Made by a program: the position numbers and the translations under genes. Below the pieces are notes generated by a model, which saw nothing but the letters and a program-made list of their open reading frames with translations, ran no database searches and was not told the DNA's origin. This document shows, one piece after another, positions 47,255-60,700 of a DNA stretch of 64,000 nt; within the stretch, counting starts at the first letter, position 1; every line of letters begins with the position of its first letter. The stretch comes from Albula goreensis (taxonomy: Eukaryota > Chordata > Actinopteri > Albuliformes > Albulidae), in NCBI GenBank assembly GCA_022829145.1, contig CM040744.1, positions 6,297,001 to 6,361,000 on the forward strand. The letters are read 5' to 3'.

Positions 47255-47800
47255 CTCGAATGACCGGGAAAAGTATACCGAGATACACGCTACTGCTCTG
47301 TGTGGTCGGGTTTATCAAATTCCTTTTGTTTCATCGGATTCTGCCGATGTAGTGCAACAATCTTATTGCTGATACTTCTGAACCTACAATGAAACAATAA
47401 ACCCGGGACAAAAATACATTGCCGCCCCCATGATTTAACGACACGGTGCTGAACAAGAGTATATCCCAGTAGGAAATAAGCTAATGGTATGATTAACCAG
47501 CAATACGCAGGCTTGTTTATTCTCAATAATTTAGCATAGATGAGAGATAAAATCCGAAAAATATTGTAAAATGCATCAAACCCGCCCTTCTTCTCCCCTA
47601 AAGCATATGTTCTCCTTACACTAAAAAAACGTCGCGCTAAAACGATTAAGGACTACAAGCTCGCTATAAAGAAAGGGTCTGACTTCTTTCTGCAAGATTT
47701 ATGAATTAATTTCAAAGAGATTATTTTTTCTTTCACCGAGTCGCCCCTGATACACTCTCAGACGTATGGCCTCGCACACACCAACCAACCTATGCTCAGC
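47255..47800 (-). other. smad2: smad2 non-coding exon 1 (approximate 5' limit)
   Basis: A strong donor TTCGAG|GTGAGT at 47255 lies downstream of a promoter-like region and upstream of coding exon 2, as expected for the non-coding first exon of vertebrate SMAD2. The start site is not defined by sequence. The intron to exon 2 would be 4.1 kb. Confidence 0.5.
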
Positions 47801-47819
47801 CGCGACACTTTCCTGTGAT

Positions 47820-47850
47820 TAGTCCCGCCTTCCTACTGCTGATTGGATGT
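47820..47850 (-). promoter_or_regulatory. smad2: Probable smad2 core promoter elements (CCAAT and GC box)
   Basis: On the minus strand a CCAAT box (47842-47846) is followed by GGCGGG (47824-47829), without a TATA box. This fits a housekeeping-type promoter about 0.6 kb upstream of the exon 1 donor. Confidence 0.5.
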
Positions 47851-48388
47851 GTAGGGTTACTCAAGTCCAGCAGCCAAAATATATTCCTGCATTGAATTGG
47901 CAATATTTTATGTCAATCGTACGATTTCGTGCGCAGCAATCTTTTTGTCATACACGCGGACTAGAGGTCTGATTTGTCAATATAGTCTCAGCAGACTTAG
48001 CCATCCGACAAAGGACTTCAGCATTTCTTGCCATCCATCAACTCATAATAGATTCAGTTCATATCGCGGTGGGGATAGATGTCTTTTGCGTTTAACTGAA
48101 ATATTTCAAAATGTTTACTGCACACTGCAGCAGTTTATGCAACTCCGCCAAGCAATGAGGTAAATAGAGTGCCGAACTGCTTTCGTCACATTACACGTGA
48201 CTTGCACTAAAGCGAAATTCCGAGAATGGATTTTTCCATACAAGATTAAAAGAAATTAAGGATGTTAGAATATAATTTTTGTATTCTTATGTGGTATATG
48301 TTTGTTTTTTACATGTTAAGTGTAATATGCTACAAAACACAATGGTAAAATTCTATATGAAACCGCTCCAATCCTTATCTTTTCTTGA

Positions 48389-48619
48389 TTATTGGACTAC
48401 ATATCCCAGGAACAAATTGGTACTAAGCTTCAATAAAAACACTTCTTTATTTATGTTGAACAGAATCACAGATCTGTACAACTTGTGGATCGGCAGAAAA
48501 TCGTCTTTGTGAATGGTTTGAGCCATCATTTTCTTTTCAAAGCAGGGAATCTGTGCAGCATCTGCTAAGCGATGACACAAAAACTCACTGTACTGGAGGC
48601 CAGTCGTTACCTCCGCCAT
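48389..48619 (-). CDS. Hypothetical 76-codon ORF or first exon, weak support
   Basis: The minus-strand ATG at 48619 sits in the context CACAATGGCGGAGGTA, which resembles the YY1-type 'ATGGCGGAG' start common in housekeeping genes. The frame reads MAEVTTGLQYSEFLCHRLAD and continues without a recognised domain. Eleven codons in, a strong donor-like sequence ACA|GTGAGT occurs, so the real feature, if any, may be a short first exon rather than the whole frame. It could be an alternative smad2 first exon, since it is on the same strand upstream of the smad2 promoter, a separate gene, or chance. No homolog is recognised. Confidence 0.2.
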   Translation of the reverse strand: MAEVTTGLQYSEFLCHRLADAAQIPCFEKKMMAQTIHKDDFLPIHKLYRSVILFNINKEVFLLKLSTNLFLGYVVQ

Positions 48620-50195
48620 TGTGATATTGGGAGACCTCAGGTCTGTTCGTAATATAAGGGTGAATGACTCAGTATGTCAGAGGAAAATCCACCAATTCCG
48701 AATTACTTTTCACTGAAGAGCATGGTGTTAACACGCTTACATGTTGACATTCATGCATTTTTATTTTTTTGGAAACAGAAAGGATATGAGGGCTGTATCT
48801 ACATTGTCATGCGTATCATATTTGTAACTTAAGTCCTTCAAAACCAGCTGTCCTTCATTGGTGCTGGTTTTTGTTCACCAATCTACAGGGAATTAGAACA
48901 GGAAAATCCAGTATGCAATTAAGTACAAGGCATATAGCTAACTAAATTTAGGTCTCCCTCAGACTGTAAATGCTGTGGTGTTCACATCTGTTTTCTTTTT
49001 CAGAGACTTTTAAAATTGTAAAACATTGTAAACACAGATATATAATTGCAGTTGTTAGACTCCTGTCACTAATACAGGCTGTCAATGGATGGCAGAAGAA
49101 TCCTTTTCTCATTATCAACATGGTGCCCCTGAGGGAAGTCCCTTCCTGTACATTGTGTACTTTACTGTTCAAGGCCACATATGTTCTAGCTCATTCCATC
49201 GCGGTTCAGAACCATTCAATCATTTCTAAATTCATATTTCTGTTGATTTTCCTGAGTGAAGGATCATGCTGGGCCTGAATTTGTATTACAATAAGCCACC
49301 ACCTGAAGTACACAGCCCTCTCTACACATAATAACAAGTTATTAAGAATTCCACTTTTTATGCCAGCATCCCTTTTGTATTTGTCCATAATATGCATGTC
49401 TGGGAAATACCAGAACATGGAAACTGAGATGTTGGAAATGATTGTGCCCATGTTTCTATTCACACCAGCTGTGAGAGACTTTAGGTGCCTGTAAGGTCAA
49501 GGCTGTGATTTTGATTACTTACAATAAAAAATAAAATAGTGACACCCACATGCTAGAACTATGTGCACAATACTTGGTCAAGTTCTGTGCAGTATTGAAT
49601 TTAAATGGGGTCACTTCTTATTGAATTCTTTGAAAATGCTAAATAAATTTGTATTTATTTATTAAAACAGTATTTACCTGAAGTTAGTGGAAATAGTGAT
49701 TATAAGTTTTGACAAATAACAAAAATACAAATGGTTGACAGCTGATTTTGCTAATGTTTTTTTAATTATGTCATATTTTTTATTAAGTCATTTTTTTATT
49801 TTAAATCATTTAATAGGGCAGCTATGGAAATCAGATGGCCAAGTTGTCAGATAATCCCAAATAAGGTGCAGGAACTAGCTAGTGAGCTACGTTTTCCTTT
49901 ATGTAATTTTTTCTCAGTGGTTCCTGAACCAGAGACCAGGGACTTTTAGAGGTCAATTAAAGGATCTTCAACAAAATCGAAGAATATTTCCCCCTTAAAA
50001 ATGTTTTGTTAACATTTCCATATTTTGTTGGGATAGCACAGACACGCATTCCTGTCGTCTGATATCGTACCAGCCGCTGCTTCTGTTGCCCCACAGTCTG
50101 CGCATTTAGCTGGCATTACTTGAACTGGAGCAGCGCACATCATGTCCAGCTGGTACAGGCTAACTGTCGTACAATAGTCAGAAATACTTAATTTG

Positions 50196-50364
50196 CAGCA
50201 GTGTAGTATAATGGTTAAAGAGCTGGGCTTCTAACTTAGAGGGGTTAGGATTTCCCATGTACGGCATTGTTGCTGTACCCTTGAGCAACGTACTTACCCT
50301 CAATTTCTTGAGTTAATATTCAGCAGCATAAATGGATAAGAGCATCCGCTAAATGTAAATGTAT
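50196..50364 (+). mobile_element. tRNA-derived SINE with L2-like tail
   Basis: tRNA-like head with A-box-like 'tagtataatggttaaag', the fish SINE core 'cccttgagcaacgtactta', and tail 'ataagagcatccgctaaatg' followed by short TGTAAA units. The head and middle differ from the other three SINEs, so it is probably a different subfamily. Confidence 0.8.
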
Positions 50365-51626
50365 TGGATGTAGCAGAGGATGTTATCTGTCTGTGAGAAA
50401 GCACAGACAATTCTTCCAACTGTAACATCCCAGTTGCCCATATTTCAAAAATTACATTTTAGAAATTACAATAAAATAATACATGTCTGATTTTCACATA
50501 CTCAGTAATGTAATGATCATTGAAATCATTCAGTGTTTTTAGTCATGATGAGTGCCTTTTACACACATTTGTACCACTTTTCTTCTCCTGGTTTTACATC
50601 ATTGGGCTGGCTTCAGTGAAATGTTTGCAGCTTTACATTGACTATACAAATGTAAATACAACATAAGCTAACATTTTTCATTCCAAAGCACATGTGATTA
50701 TAAACCTCTGTTCAGTCACGACCAAGGCCAAGGATAATTTATCTTTATTGATGAGAACTGGATCTCAGTCCGCAACAGTCAAGGGTAGCTATTTCTGTAC
50801 CACATGAGCACTGAATTCAGTTTGTTCCTAACAATGTTTTGATACAATTAAAGAGTGGTCCACTAAAACACCGTATTTCATTGATTGACTGTTGTTGGCA
50901 GCAATGTATATCTGTATATTTTTTGTATATTCCATATCATATTTGTATATGCCTTCTCCTGCAAAACCGCAGTGTACTTTTTTCATTCAAATACTGTCAG
51001 AAGTATGATGATGGGACAAATAAATCTTGAAAACTATTACGGAATAAGGTGATCTCACACTCAGTATACCAGTTGCTTGAATACCACCTCAGGTATATTT
51101 CTTTGAATATTCACACAAAAAATGATTTGAATATTTTAAAAAATGATTTGTATATCTTACATGAGCGAGCTGCAGGATAACAAGTGTTGTTTAACTATGA
51201 TGGTCTACCTCTCTTTCACATGTCAGATTTGGAAATAATAAATTGGCCCAGCCAAACGCTTTGGCCTCAGATATCTGTTGGAAACAATCAGATTGCAGGA
51301 AGACAAGCCCAGGAGCAAAATTCCATATGAGCCTGCAGTCAGTCCTGTTTTATGCCCCATTGGGTCACTGGCAGAGGTGGGAAAGTAAATGCAGAAATAA
51401 TAATCCCTGCTAAATTATATTATTTTGTGCTTAAAATACATCTTCTAAGTATGTATATGCGTTCTATGCGCCAATGCGCAGGGATGACTTGACAGTGGGC
51501 CAGTTTGTTCTGTCATGGACTATTGCTGCGACGTCCAGACGCTAAAGTACGATGAAAAAAACAACTCACCCAACGCCCCACCTATTGTGAATCAATTAGT
51601 CAAACAAGTGCTGTGCTTAATTGTAC

Positions 51627-51646
51627 CACGTGTTGAGATTATAAAA
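51627..51646 (+). promoter_or_regulatory. lrp13: E-box and TATA box of the LRP gene
   Basis: CACGTG at 51627-51632 and TATAAAA at 51640-51646 lie 68 and 55 bp before the start codon. This places the likely start site near 51670-51680 with a very short 5' UTR. Unlike smad2, this is a TATA-type, tissue-restricted style of promoter. Confidence 0.55.
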
Positions 51647-51694
51647 CACGTTGAATTGACGGCCGGTCTGTTTGATTTAGCTGTTTCGGCGGGC

Positions 51695-51752
51695 ATGGAT
51701 TTGTTCCTAATCCTATGCTTGATAGCGTTGTGCAACTCCGGACACCTGTCAG
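51695..51752 (+). CDS. lrp13: LRP exon 1: signal peptide
   Basis: Encodes MDLFLILCLIALCNSGHLS, a clear hydrophobic signal sequence. The longer open frame beginning at 51515 is not favoured because its first 60 residues lie upstream of the TATA box. Donor TCAG|GTGGGA, phase 1. Confidence 0.85.
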
Positions 51753-54700
51753 GTGGGACACCTTTTTTAAGTTGGGCATGTTTCCAAGGCAGAATTGTAA
51801 CTCCAGAATTATAACCTCCACATGAATTGTGCACTGCACAGATGTGAATGATGGGGAATTATTTTTACACTATAATAATAATATTTAAAGGTAGTTTGTG
51901 TGTTGCCGTCTAATTGACCTTAGTGATGCAGAAAACAACTGAACTCGAAGTTGGGGAATACGGTCAAAGAAAAACCAGACTTGTTGCTTATATTTTAAAG
52001 GCGCTGTCAGTGAATGAGGTGTGTTTTTATCGATACTTCTATATCGAAATTGATCCGTTTGAACAGGAGATTCAGAAATATTATCCATTTAAATGTCAGT
52101 AGTGGATTTACAGCAATTGGTTTTATAATTTCCCTACTTCTATTATTGAATACTTCTATATTAAATGCCCCTGCATTTAATTACCGTAAATATGTTTACT
52201 AATATTCAAAACACTCATAACTGTTAAGACAACGGAGACAAACGTCCAACCTGGAACTTAAGTGCTTTTGTGTCCTTAGATTTCCACGGGGTTGACGGTG
52301 CGGGAGAAGACACGCCAGTGCTTTTAAGATGTACATTTGGTTCCAAACCATGCAAGGACGGGAGCGAGTGTGTTCAGGGCATGTATATTTGCGATGGCGA
52401 AGAGGATTGCAAAGATGGCTCTGACGAGGAAGACTGCATGGTTACATGTGAGACGGGTGAGTTTTTCCAGGTGTGCCATAACGTTTGGCCGTAGGTAGAT
52501 GAGAAGATGAGAAGACATTTTACAGGCAAGGGCACAAGGAGGAAAAAAAAAAAAAAAAAAAAGAGGACCTCCCATCCCCCTGGATAGTAGACAGATGGCC
52601 GTGTCTGACGTGATGTCTCTTTTTCGTGGCCGTGACGTTATAAGTTTTAATGTGTTCTATCTTCAAATTTAAACTCATTCCTCTATTCCAAACAAGGACG
52701 AGTCCTTATAACTAATGTCCGTACATTGTGTAAATGTTAGTATGGGAACTACAATATGTTGATGTTCTGTTGCAACAAATTGCATAATAAGGATGGAAAG
52801 CTATTGCAGGCTTGAAATCCTACCAGGTTGCAAACGCAAACTTCTGGGAATTGTCATGCAATATTTCCCATATCAGGCTAATTGAGTGCAGTTGCGGTTT
52901 CGGGTTTCATGATGAGAACGGCTTGAAATGATATCATGACTTAAAACCCATGATCAAGCGGTATCCTTACCTGACCGCAACATTTCAAACTAAATTTTGA
53001 AAAGATCCAGTCACTTGGTATAATAACTAAGTGGAAGTTTAAGATTTTAAAATATGAATTTGGTCTTGTATTTTGTGTTTTTGTATATTGCAGAAACAAG
53101 TTAGCCCACAATTGCATTCATCATGTTATGAATATCAATATAAATTACATTACCGTTATGCAAAAAAATGTAAAATATTTCTTGCATGCCAGTTTTGTAG
53201 CTTTATTAGATGCATAACCCAGGGTGTTATATATGCAAGCAAAACTACTTATGTATCTAGTCTGATCTAGAAAATCTGCTCGGAGATATTGGTTAAAAAA
53301 AATGCCTTGGAAACCTTGGACCTTTGTTACATTCCATTAAAAAAGCATACCAAAGATTTCTCGGTTTTAGTTTTCCTACTGTTGTTTTACTAAGGATGGT
53401 ATTTGGTGGAATGAAGCTAATCCTTATTGGCAACTTTAAAATATTAGTCTGGTCTTTGATTTGTAAATGATATTTCATGATGGCTGCTTAGTGTACTGTT
53501 AAATAAAAAGGCAGATACAGTATCAGTCACCCTAAAATGCCAAATTAAGAGTGCAGTTATTGATTTGGTAACTTCTTCAGGGCAGTTTCAGTGTGCTCAT
53601 GGGAAGCGGTGTATCGACGTGAGCGAAGTGTGCGATGGGATCGCGCAGTGTCGGGACCGTTCCGATGAGACGGACTGCTGGAAGCCCACTGAAAGCTGTG
53701 CGCATCGCTGCGACAACAGGACCCGCTGCTTTCCCAAATCCTTCCTCTGTGACGGGGAAGAAGACTGTCTAGATGGCACTGATGAGGCGAGTTGTGGTGA
53801 GTTTTCCACAGCATTGCCATTAAATGTAGTATAGAACCAGGTTCATCTCTTGTCCTCAGAAGGCCCCATACAGTTTCATTAAAATCAGCTTTTCCTGTGC
53901 ACTCTGGAAGAATGGCATGGCTGCATGATGGTTCATTTTTAACTTCAATTTGTGGGGGGATTTTAATGGTTGAATGTTTTTCCTGTATATTGGTTCTTGG
54001 GCTTTTTTAATCAAAGCATCAAGTAGAAGCACTTGGATGTTGCTAGTGTGGATGGTAACTTTAGACTTATTGGACTTCATGTCAGTTGACCATTGAGAGC
54101 AGAAGTCTTTCTTCATATTAATTGAATCTGATAAAAATTGCTTCTGATAAAAGTCAGTATTGCATTTTATCCCCTCAAGCGGAGCAGGCCTGCACCGACG
54201 GGGAGTTCCGCTGCGCAGGTGGTCAGTGCGTATCGGAGATGCTGCGCTGCGATGGGAATGCAGACTGCCCAGATCACTCTGACGAGAAGGGCTGCGCCAA
54301 ACCCCCAGAATGCCCCACGCAGCACCGCTGCGCGAACAGCCAGGAGTGTCTGCTGGAGGAGTGGATCTGTGATGGGGAGGAGGACTGCGAGGGCGGCACC
54401 GACGAGAAGGTCAGCGAGACGTGCCGAGGGTCGCTTGCCTACCAGCTCTGACGGTCACTTCCATAAAGCAACATTATAGCAACTGATTATCAGATACAAA
54501 GTTACTGAGTTGTTTCCCTGGGGGAATACGTTAGGTGATTGGTCGGGAGTTTTGCCACTGTTGGGAACCCCCAAGCCTTTGCTTTACCATGGAACTATTT
54601 TTTAATTTTTAATTTTTTTTTTAGAATGGGGACTTCCAGAATTGTAGTCTATTTTTACTTTATTCATCAAATAGGTACTGGAAATTGAACTCTCACTGTG

Positions 54701-57700
54701 CCTCACCACTGTGCTCATCAGTTTGTTTTCACTCTTGTCCTAGTGTGAGTAATGCGAGGCTTCCTTATCTTGTATTTTGTGATTCACTTATGGACTTTCA
54801 TCGTGAAACAGAACTGTAAGGAGGCCCAGGTTGAGTGCGGGGAGTTCCAGTGGACTTGTGCCTCTAAAGCCCAGTGTGTCCCCAAGTACTGGAGGTGCGA
54901 TGGAGTGACGGACTGTAAGGATGGCAGCGATGAAACCAGATGTGAGTCAGACCCAATGCGATTCAGATCAGCCTGACCTAACGGTGAAAGTGGATGGTCC
55001 TCTTCTATGCTGCTTCCAGTTGGCTTTGTTACATTATGAAGTTATGGGGTATTAGCTTATAAGTATTCATAGGCAATATTGACATTTCTGATGTTCATGG
55101 TTATTGCCTTTCACAGATGTTATGTTGTGTACAATTGGACTATTCCAGCTTGATCAGAGAGGAAGAATATCTTGCATTTTGGACTTTAGCCAGGCAGATA
55201 TCAAGGATCTGTATTCACTATCCACAGATTCTACACACCATTTTGTACTCAACCAGTTTTTCTAACAGAAAATCTTATCATGGACCTTGATCATTTTCAG
55301 AGAAATGTAATGTACTCATGTGTTCTCTAAAGTGTACATCAAAAAGTGAACGTCTCTGTTCACTTGATCTAATTATATTTAATTGGACATGCTGCTTCAA
55401 AAATGTTTATTTTTATGTATGTGTTCATTCATTTATTTTACAAGGCAGGACTTGTACTATGGACTAATCGGCTGTCATTTACTTAATGAGGACAAATTTT
55501 CCTTCAAATTATGTCTTGCATCCTCCAGTATGAGTTTGACTATTGAATATGCTGTACGTTCTCAAAGCAGTACATTGTTGTGGAAACTGGAGTCTCTTTT
55601 GATTGAATTGATTGATTGGGGTAGCCGAGTAGTCTAGTGGCTAAGGTACACGACTGGTACCTCAAGCCCCAGTCTAGCCACAGCAAGAACACCATTGCTT
55701 GTGGGCCCCTGAGCATGGCCCTTAACCCCACATTGCTCACAAGGGGTTGGCCCTTGGTTAGCCTAATCAGCTGTAAGTTGCTTTGAATAACAACAGCAGG
55801 TTAAAAATGAAGAAAAAAAAAACACAACCACTGAATAGTGCATTTTTTTTAGGGTGTTAAAAATAAAAAAGGTTACACTCCCAAACATAGTCATGTGTCC
55901 GCTCATGTGTATTGCTGGTTTTCCTGTTTGAAGGTGGGGATATGAAGTGTCCATCCCATCAGTTCCAGTGTGGGACGGGGGAATGCTTGGACTCTATCAT
56001 GGTGTGCAATAAAATGACGAACTGTCCCGATGGTTCAGACGAGGGTGGGTCCTGCCTCGCCAACGATTGCTCCAGCCCTGAAGGGTCACGCTGTGCCCAA
56101 GACTGCCTCAATACACCTAAAGGCATGGTGGGTAATCTGAGGAATTGGCAGATTTGAGTGGGGAAAAGGTACTGAGCTAGATTTTTGTCTGATCAGTTCT
56201 CATTCGCCTAAGCAGAGGTGCACCTGCAGGGCCGGCTTCAGCCTCCAATCGGATGGAGTCTCCTGTGCTGACATTGATGAGTGCAATGCGACTCGTCCAC
56301 AAGCCTGCAGCCACACCTGCCAAAACACTCATGGGTCCTACAAGTGCGGTTGTTTCCCGGGTTACCTGCTTGAACCTGAAGGCCACGCCTGCAAGATCAC
56401 AGGTATCAAACCATAAAATGTTCAGTCCCTGCTGCCCTTTAAGAAGTCATGTTGCAAAGTGGAAATTGAAGACCCTGTATTTGTAAAATAGTTTTGAAAT
56501 CCATCCTAAATGTGACTGTAAAATGTCCTTTCTACAAACAATCATTAAATCACTAATGCCTACATGATTGAGCATCTCAACTCCACTCAGTGAAAGCCCT
56601 CACACATCTGTATCTGTTGCAATTATGTTAAAGGTGTTGTCATTAACGGCCATCAATTCGAGACTCCTGTTTCGTACTCTCAATATCTCTGAACTCTATA
56701 GTTCCTGTATGTAAGTAATGATGACTTGGGATGATATTTAAATTGTGCATTGATTTTTACGTTTGGCTGTTGTATTTCCCTTGAAGGCTTGCACACTTGA
56801 TAATGCTAACAGAAAGTGCTGCAGAAGCCCACAACAACAGTGAATGTGAGAAAATTAAAGCTGACGTGTGCATGGCCCAATAGCCTAAAATATGTTCATG
56901 TCTAAAAAAATAAATGAAGATAATGTTGAGTCTATAGTACAGCTGCACAGTCACAACCTCAGACGCTTCTTTACTTTTCCTTAGAGTTGCAATCTCGAAT
57001 ATTTGTCTATTTGGCACTTGCTGACAAAAACTGTACACAGTGGTTGCCATTTATATAGGTTATGTGATGGAGTTTTGAACGCGCATATTTAAATAATGGC
57101 CTGTGGAGTTAAGTCATAGGTTATACCTAACAGGAATATTTGTATGTTCAACTCCTTGGCTTGGCACTTGATGGGTTTTTAACTGAATGTGTCATGGGGG
57201 CCTTTGTCATGCTGTCTCCACAGGGGAGCCACTCCTTCTGGCTTCAGTGCAGCATGAGCTGCTGCTCTTCGGCCTCCAACATTCCAGCTTGGATGTCCTT
57301 GGTACTTCAGGCAAAAAGGTGGCCTTCTCTTTGGACTACGACTGGAGAGAGCAGAAAGTCTTCTGGATCAGTCAAGACGCCGACAGCATCAAGTGGATTT
57401 CCTTCGACAAGAGGAATATGGGAACAATCCTCGAAGGTCAGTGAGGTTAATGGGCGAAGCAAAGAGGTCAGCAGGTCAGAAGGTTAATGGGTGGTTGTAA
57501 AACCAACTTGTGAAAAGACCTGAATGGAGTTTAGTTCAGTTCAGAAGTATCCCTCCTTTCTGTATTGCATGGATTTGTACACACCTAGTTTGTGTGGCGG
57601 CTGGTTCAGTGCAATGGTTTCCAAATATGTAGGTATCAAACCGGACTGCATTGCCGTAGACTGGGTGGGAAGGAACCTGTATTGGACTGATGGTGTCGGT

Positions 57701-60700
57701 GGTCAGATTCTCGCCGCAGGGCTCAACACCACCGACACAAAGGCCTTGACTTACACAATACTGGATGAGGATGTGGAGCAGCCTCACTCTTTGGCGCTGC
57801 TGCCACAGAAAGGGTAAGCATATACCCTGCACTAAGAACCCTTCAACAGATCCTCTAAATTTGGGTTTTGATGGCATTGAGAAGGACGAAGGCACCAGTG
57901 ATCAAAGGGAGGTCAATAGAGTGCTTATGAAAAATGTGAAAATAAGTCATTTCAACAAAGTAGAAATGATTTAACTGAATGACACTTTTGGAGCATCAAC
58001 CATTTTCATAGATGAATAATCTCATGTTCTGCTGTTAAACTAAATTCTTAATGACCGAATGACAAAAGGACATTTTCCTACAACATAAAATTACATTACA
58101 TTTGTCATTTAGCCGACACTTTTATCCAAAGTGACTTACAGTTGATTAGGCTAAGCAAGGGCCAATCCCCCCTGGGAACAATGTGGGGTTAAGGTCCTTG
58201 GTCAAGGGCCCAACAGCAGTGGTGTTCTTGCTATGGCTGGACTGGGGTTTAAATGGCTGGACAACAACTTTAAGGTGCTTGAAGTGGTCACAAGATGGCA
58301 GCCAGAGCAGGCCTCATTATCATTGCCATTCTGCTATTCATTATCATTGCCATTCTGCTATTCATTATCATTGCTGTCCTGCTATTTGCCTTGTCACATG
58401 CCAGGCTGATGTTCTGGTCAGAGATCGGGAGCGAGCCTCGGATCGAACGTGCTGGAATGGACGGTTCGGACAGGAAAGTGGTGGTCAGGCAGAGTCTCAG
58501 CTGGCCAGCCAGTCTTTCTGTGGACCCACTGGCAGACAGGATCTACTGGACCGATGAGAAGCTCAAGTGCATTGGATCGGCCACGCTTGACGGAGAGGGT
58601 ATCGAGGTACTGCGGAGAAGAAATGGTGGTTGAGTTGGAGTAGGAGTTGTGAATTATTGACTTTGTGTGGTAAATGAATTTGATTTAATTTGGAAAAACT
58701 GGGGACCCTTTCACTTTCACATTTTACCTGCATCTCAAGTACATCTTGTCTTCCACTAACCAAATGTGTTGTACTTTTTCTAGGAGAATACAGAATGGTT
58801 CTTTTAGCATCCAACAAAGAGCAATCACATTGTTCATGTGCTGATGTTGTAGCTAAGGTTTGTTAACATTTAGCATGTTTGCTGTAGTTCCCCTCCTACC
58901 CACACTGGACAAATGCTCAAACTTTCAGTGGAAAATAAAAGGAAACTGGTTCTGTACCATATCAATCAGATTTGAAGTGGAAAACAGCACAGAAACTGGA
59001 TGCATGTTATCGCTTTTCCAAAATAAGGCAGTATAAATGAACAGTAAAATCCAAATGACTGAGTAGTGGTGCTTGTGGAGAAAACCTGTCCTAGTGATGA
59101 CAAGTGAAAACTCCACTGTCATCATTTCTTTGTTTTTTCCTCTCCTACCTACAGATCCTCCAGTTAGTGGAGACCGTCAGCCCTTTCTCTGTCACAGTTT
59201 TCAATGATGAGATTTATTGGTCCGATACCAGGAGGAGGACAGTCCAGAGGGCTCACAAAAACACTGGGAAGGACAGAAAAGTTCTGCTCAAAAAACTCGG
59301 CCAACCTTTTGGTCTGAAAGTAAGGCTTTTTTGGCATTTGCTTTTTTAAAATAATGTTTAAATGGTCGAATGATCATTGCTTCAATTTGAATAATGGTGT
59401 TTTTGCAGGTGAACGGTGGTAGACTGGTTTTAGAATGGTAAGCAAACACAGCCATTGGTAAAACATGCTAACCTTGGCTAGCTAATTTACCCAATATTGA
59501 TCCACTGAGCTGGGCAGAATTAATGTAGACTCTAACCTATTTTCTACCAAGCAGCCACTGCCACTAACGTGTTTACAGAGGCGCAGTTTTCACCTCCTGT
59601 GATTCAAAGGAGAATTTGGCCTTAGTGTTGAAGATTGCAACATGAGATAGAAGGCAGTCATAAGCAGCTGGTGGTTTTATAGAGGAAATTCTCATTTCCC
59701 TTTAAAAATATACTTCAATATTTTGCCATTTTTAAAATGTCCATTTTTGAATGAGTAATTTAAAATATACTGCTTATTTTATACAAATATGGGAAAATGG
59801 ACCCTGGAAGTTCAGTTTTTTCAAAAGCAACCTCCGGCTAGCTAACTTGGTTAACTGGTCTGCACATACCCTGAATGTGTAATGCATGCATTTGTCAATC
59901 TCTGTTGGTGTGATTTGAATATGAACACAGAAAACAGTTCTTGTGCAAAATCCTCAGAACTGGTGTCATTCAGATGTCATGTACATAGGCGTTACAAGGG
60001 AGATGACCTTTTGCCTGGAAAACGTCTTGAATCTCTCAGAGTAGCTGCAAACCTTTTGACCTTTGAACCCTGCTCTCTCCTACATCCAGGTCGTTCATGA
60101 GCTTCTGCAACCGAACACATCAAATTCGTGCGCAAAACTGGAATGCTCGCACCTGTGTGTCTTGGCTCCAGGTCCGAGGGGTGTGTGCCGCTGTCCGCCT
60201 GGTCTCCTGCTGGCCGAGGACAGGAAGACCTGCGTTACCTCAGTTGACTCCTCCTTCCTGCTACTGCTGTCCCCCACCGCTGTCACGCAGGTACATTCCT
60301 TACAGGGCTTTTTACAGGCAAAATTAAAGCCGTGTTTTCCCCATTTTGAAGACTAGCAGCACGGAACCTTATTTCATGGTTATGGAATGAAGAAATGTCG
60401 TTTCTAGGCATAACTCTCCTGCCTGGATTTGCTCATGCAGGGACTTGGCAGAGTGAGTTTTGAATGGCATGATCCAATAACGGTCAAGTGTAGTATCCAA
60501 CTACTCCTGCAAGCTACAGTAAAACAGATTAGATTCATTAGAAGCTGTCTGCATGTGGATTTCTGCTTCCTTTTTAAAGGAACACCAATTGGCTCAAATT
60601 CCTATCCCTCCATCTAGCACTTATATATATTTTTTTTTTTTTAAGCTTTCAGTTTAACCTAAACAGGTGTCATTCCTTTTGCCCTGTAAAATTAGTTTCA

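Larger units (their letters stand above)
47851..51626. other. Intergenic region between smad2 and the LRP gene
   Basis: About 3.8 kb between two divergent genes. It holds a SINE (50196-50364) and a possible first exon at 48555-48650 (see findings). The rest is AT-rich without recognised features. Confidence 0.5.

Noticed and set aside
51515-51694. Upstream in-frame extension of LRP exon 1
   Set aside because: It would put 60 polar residues before the signal peptide and would need transcription from before the TATA box at 51640.
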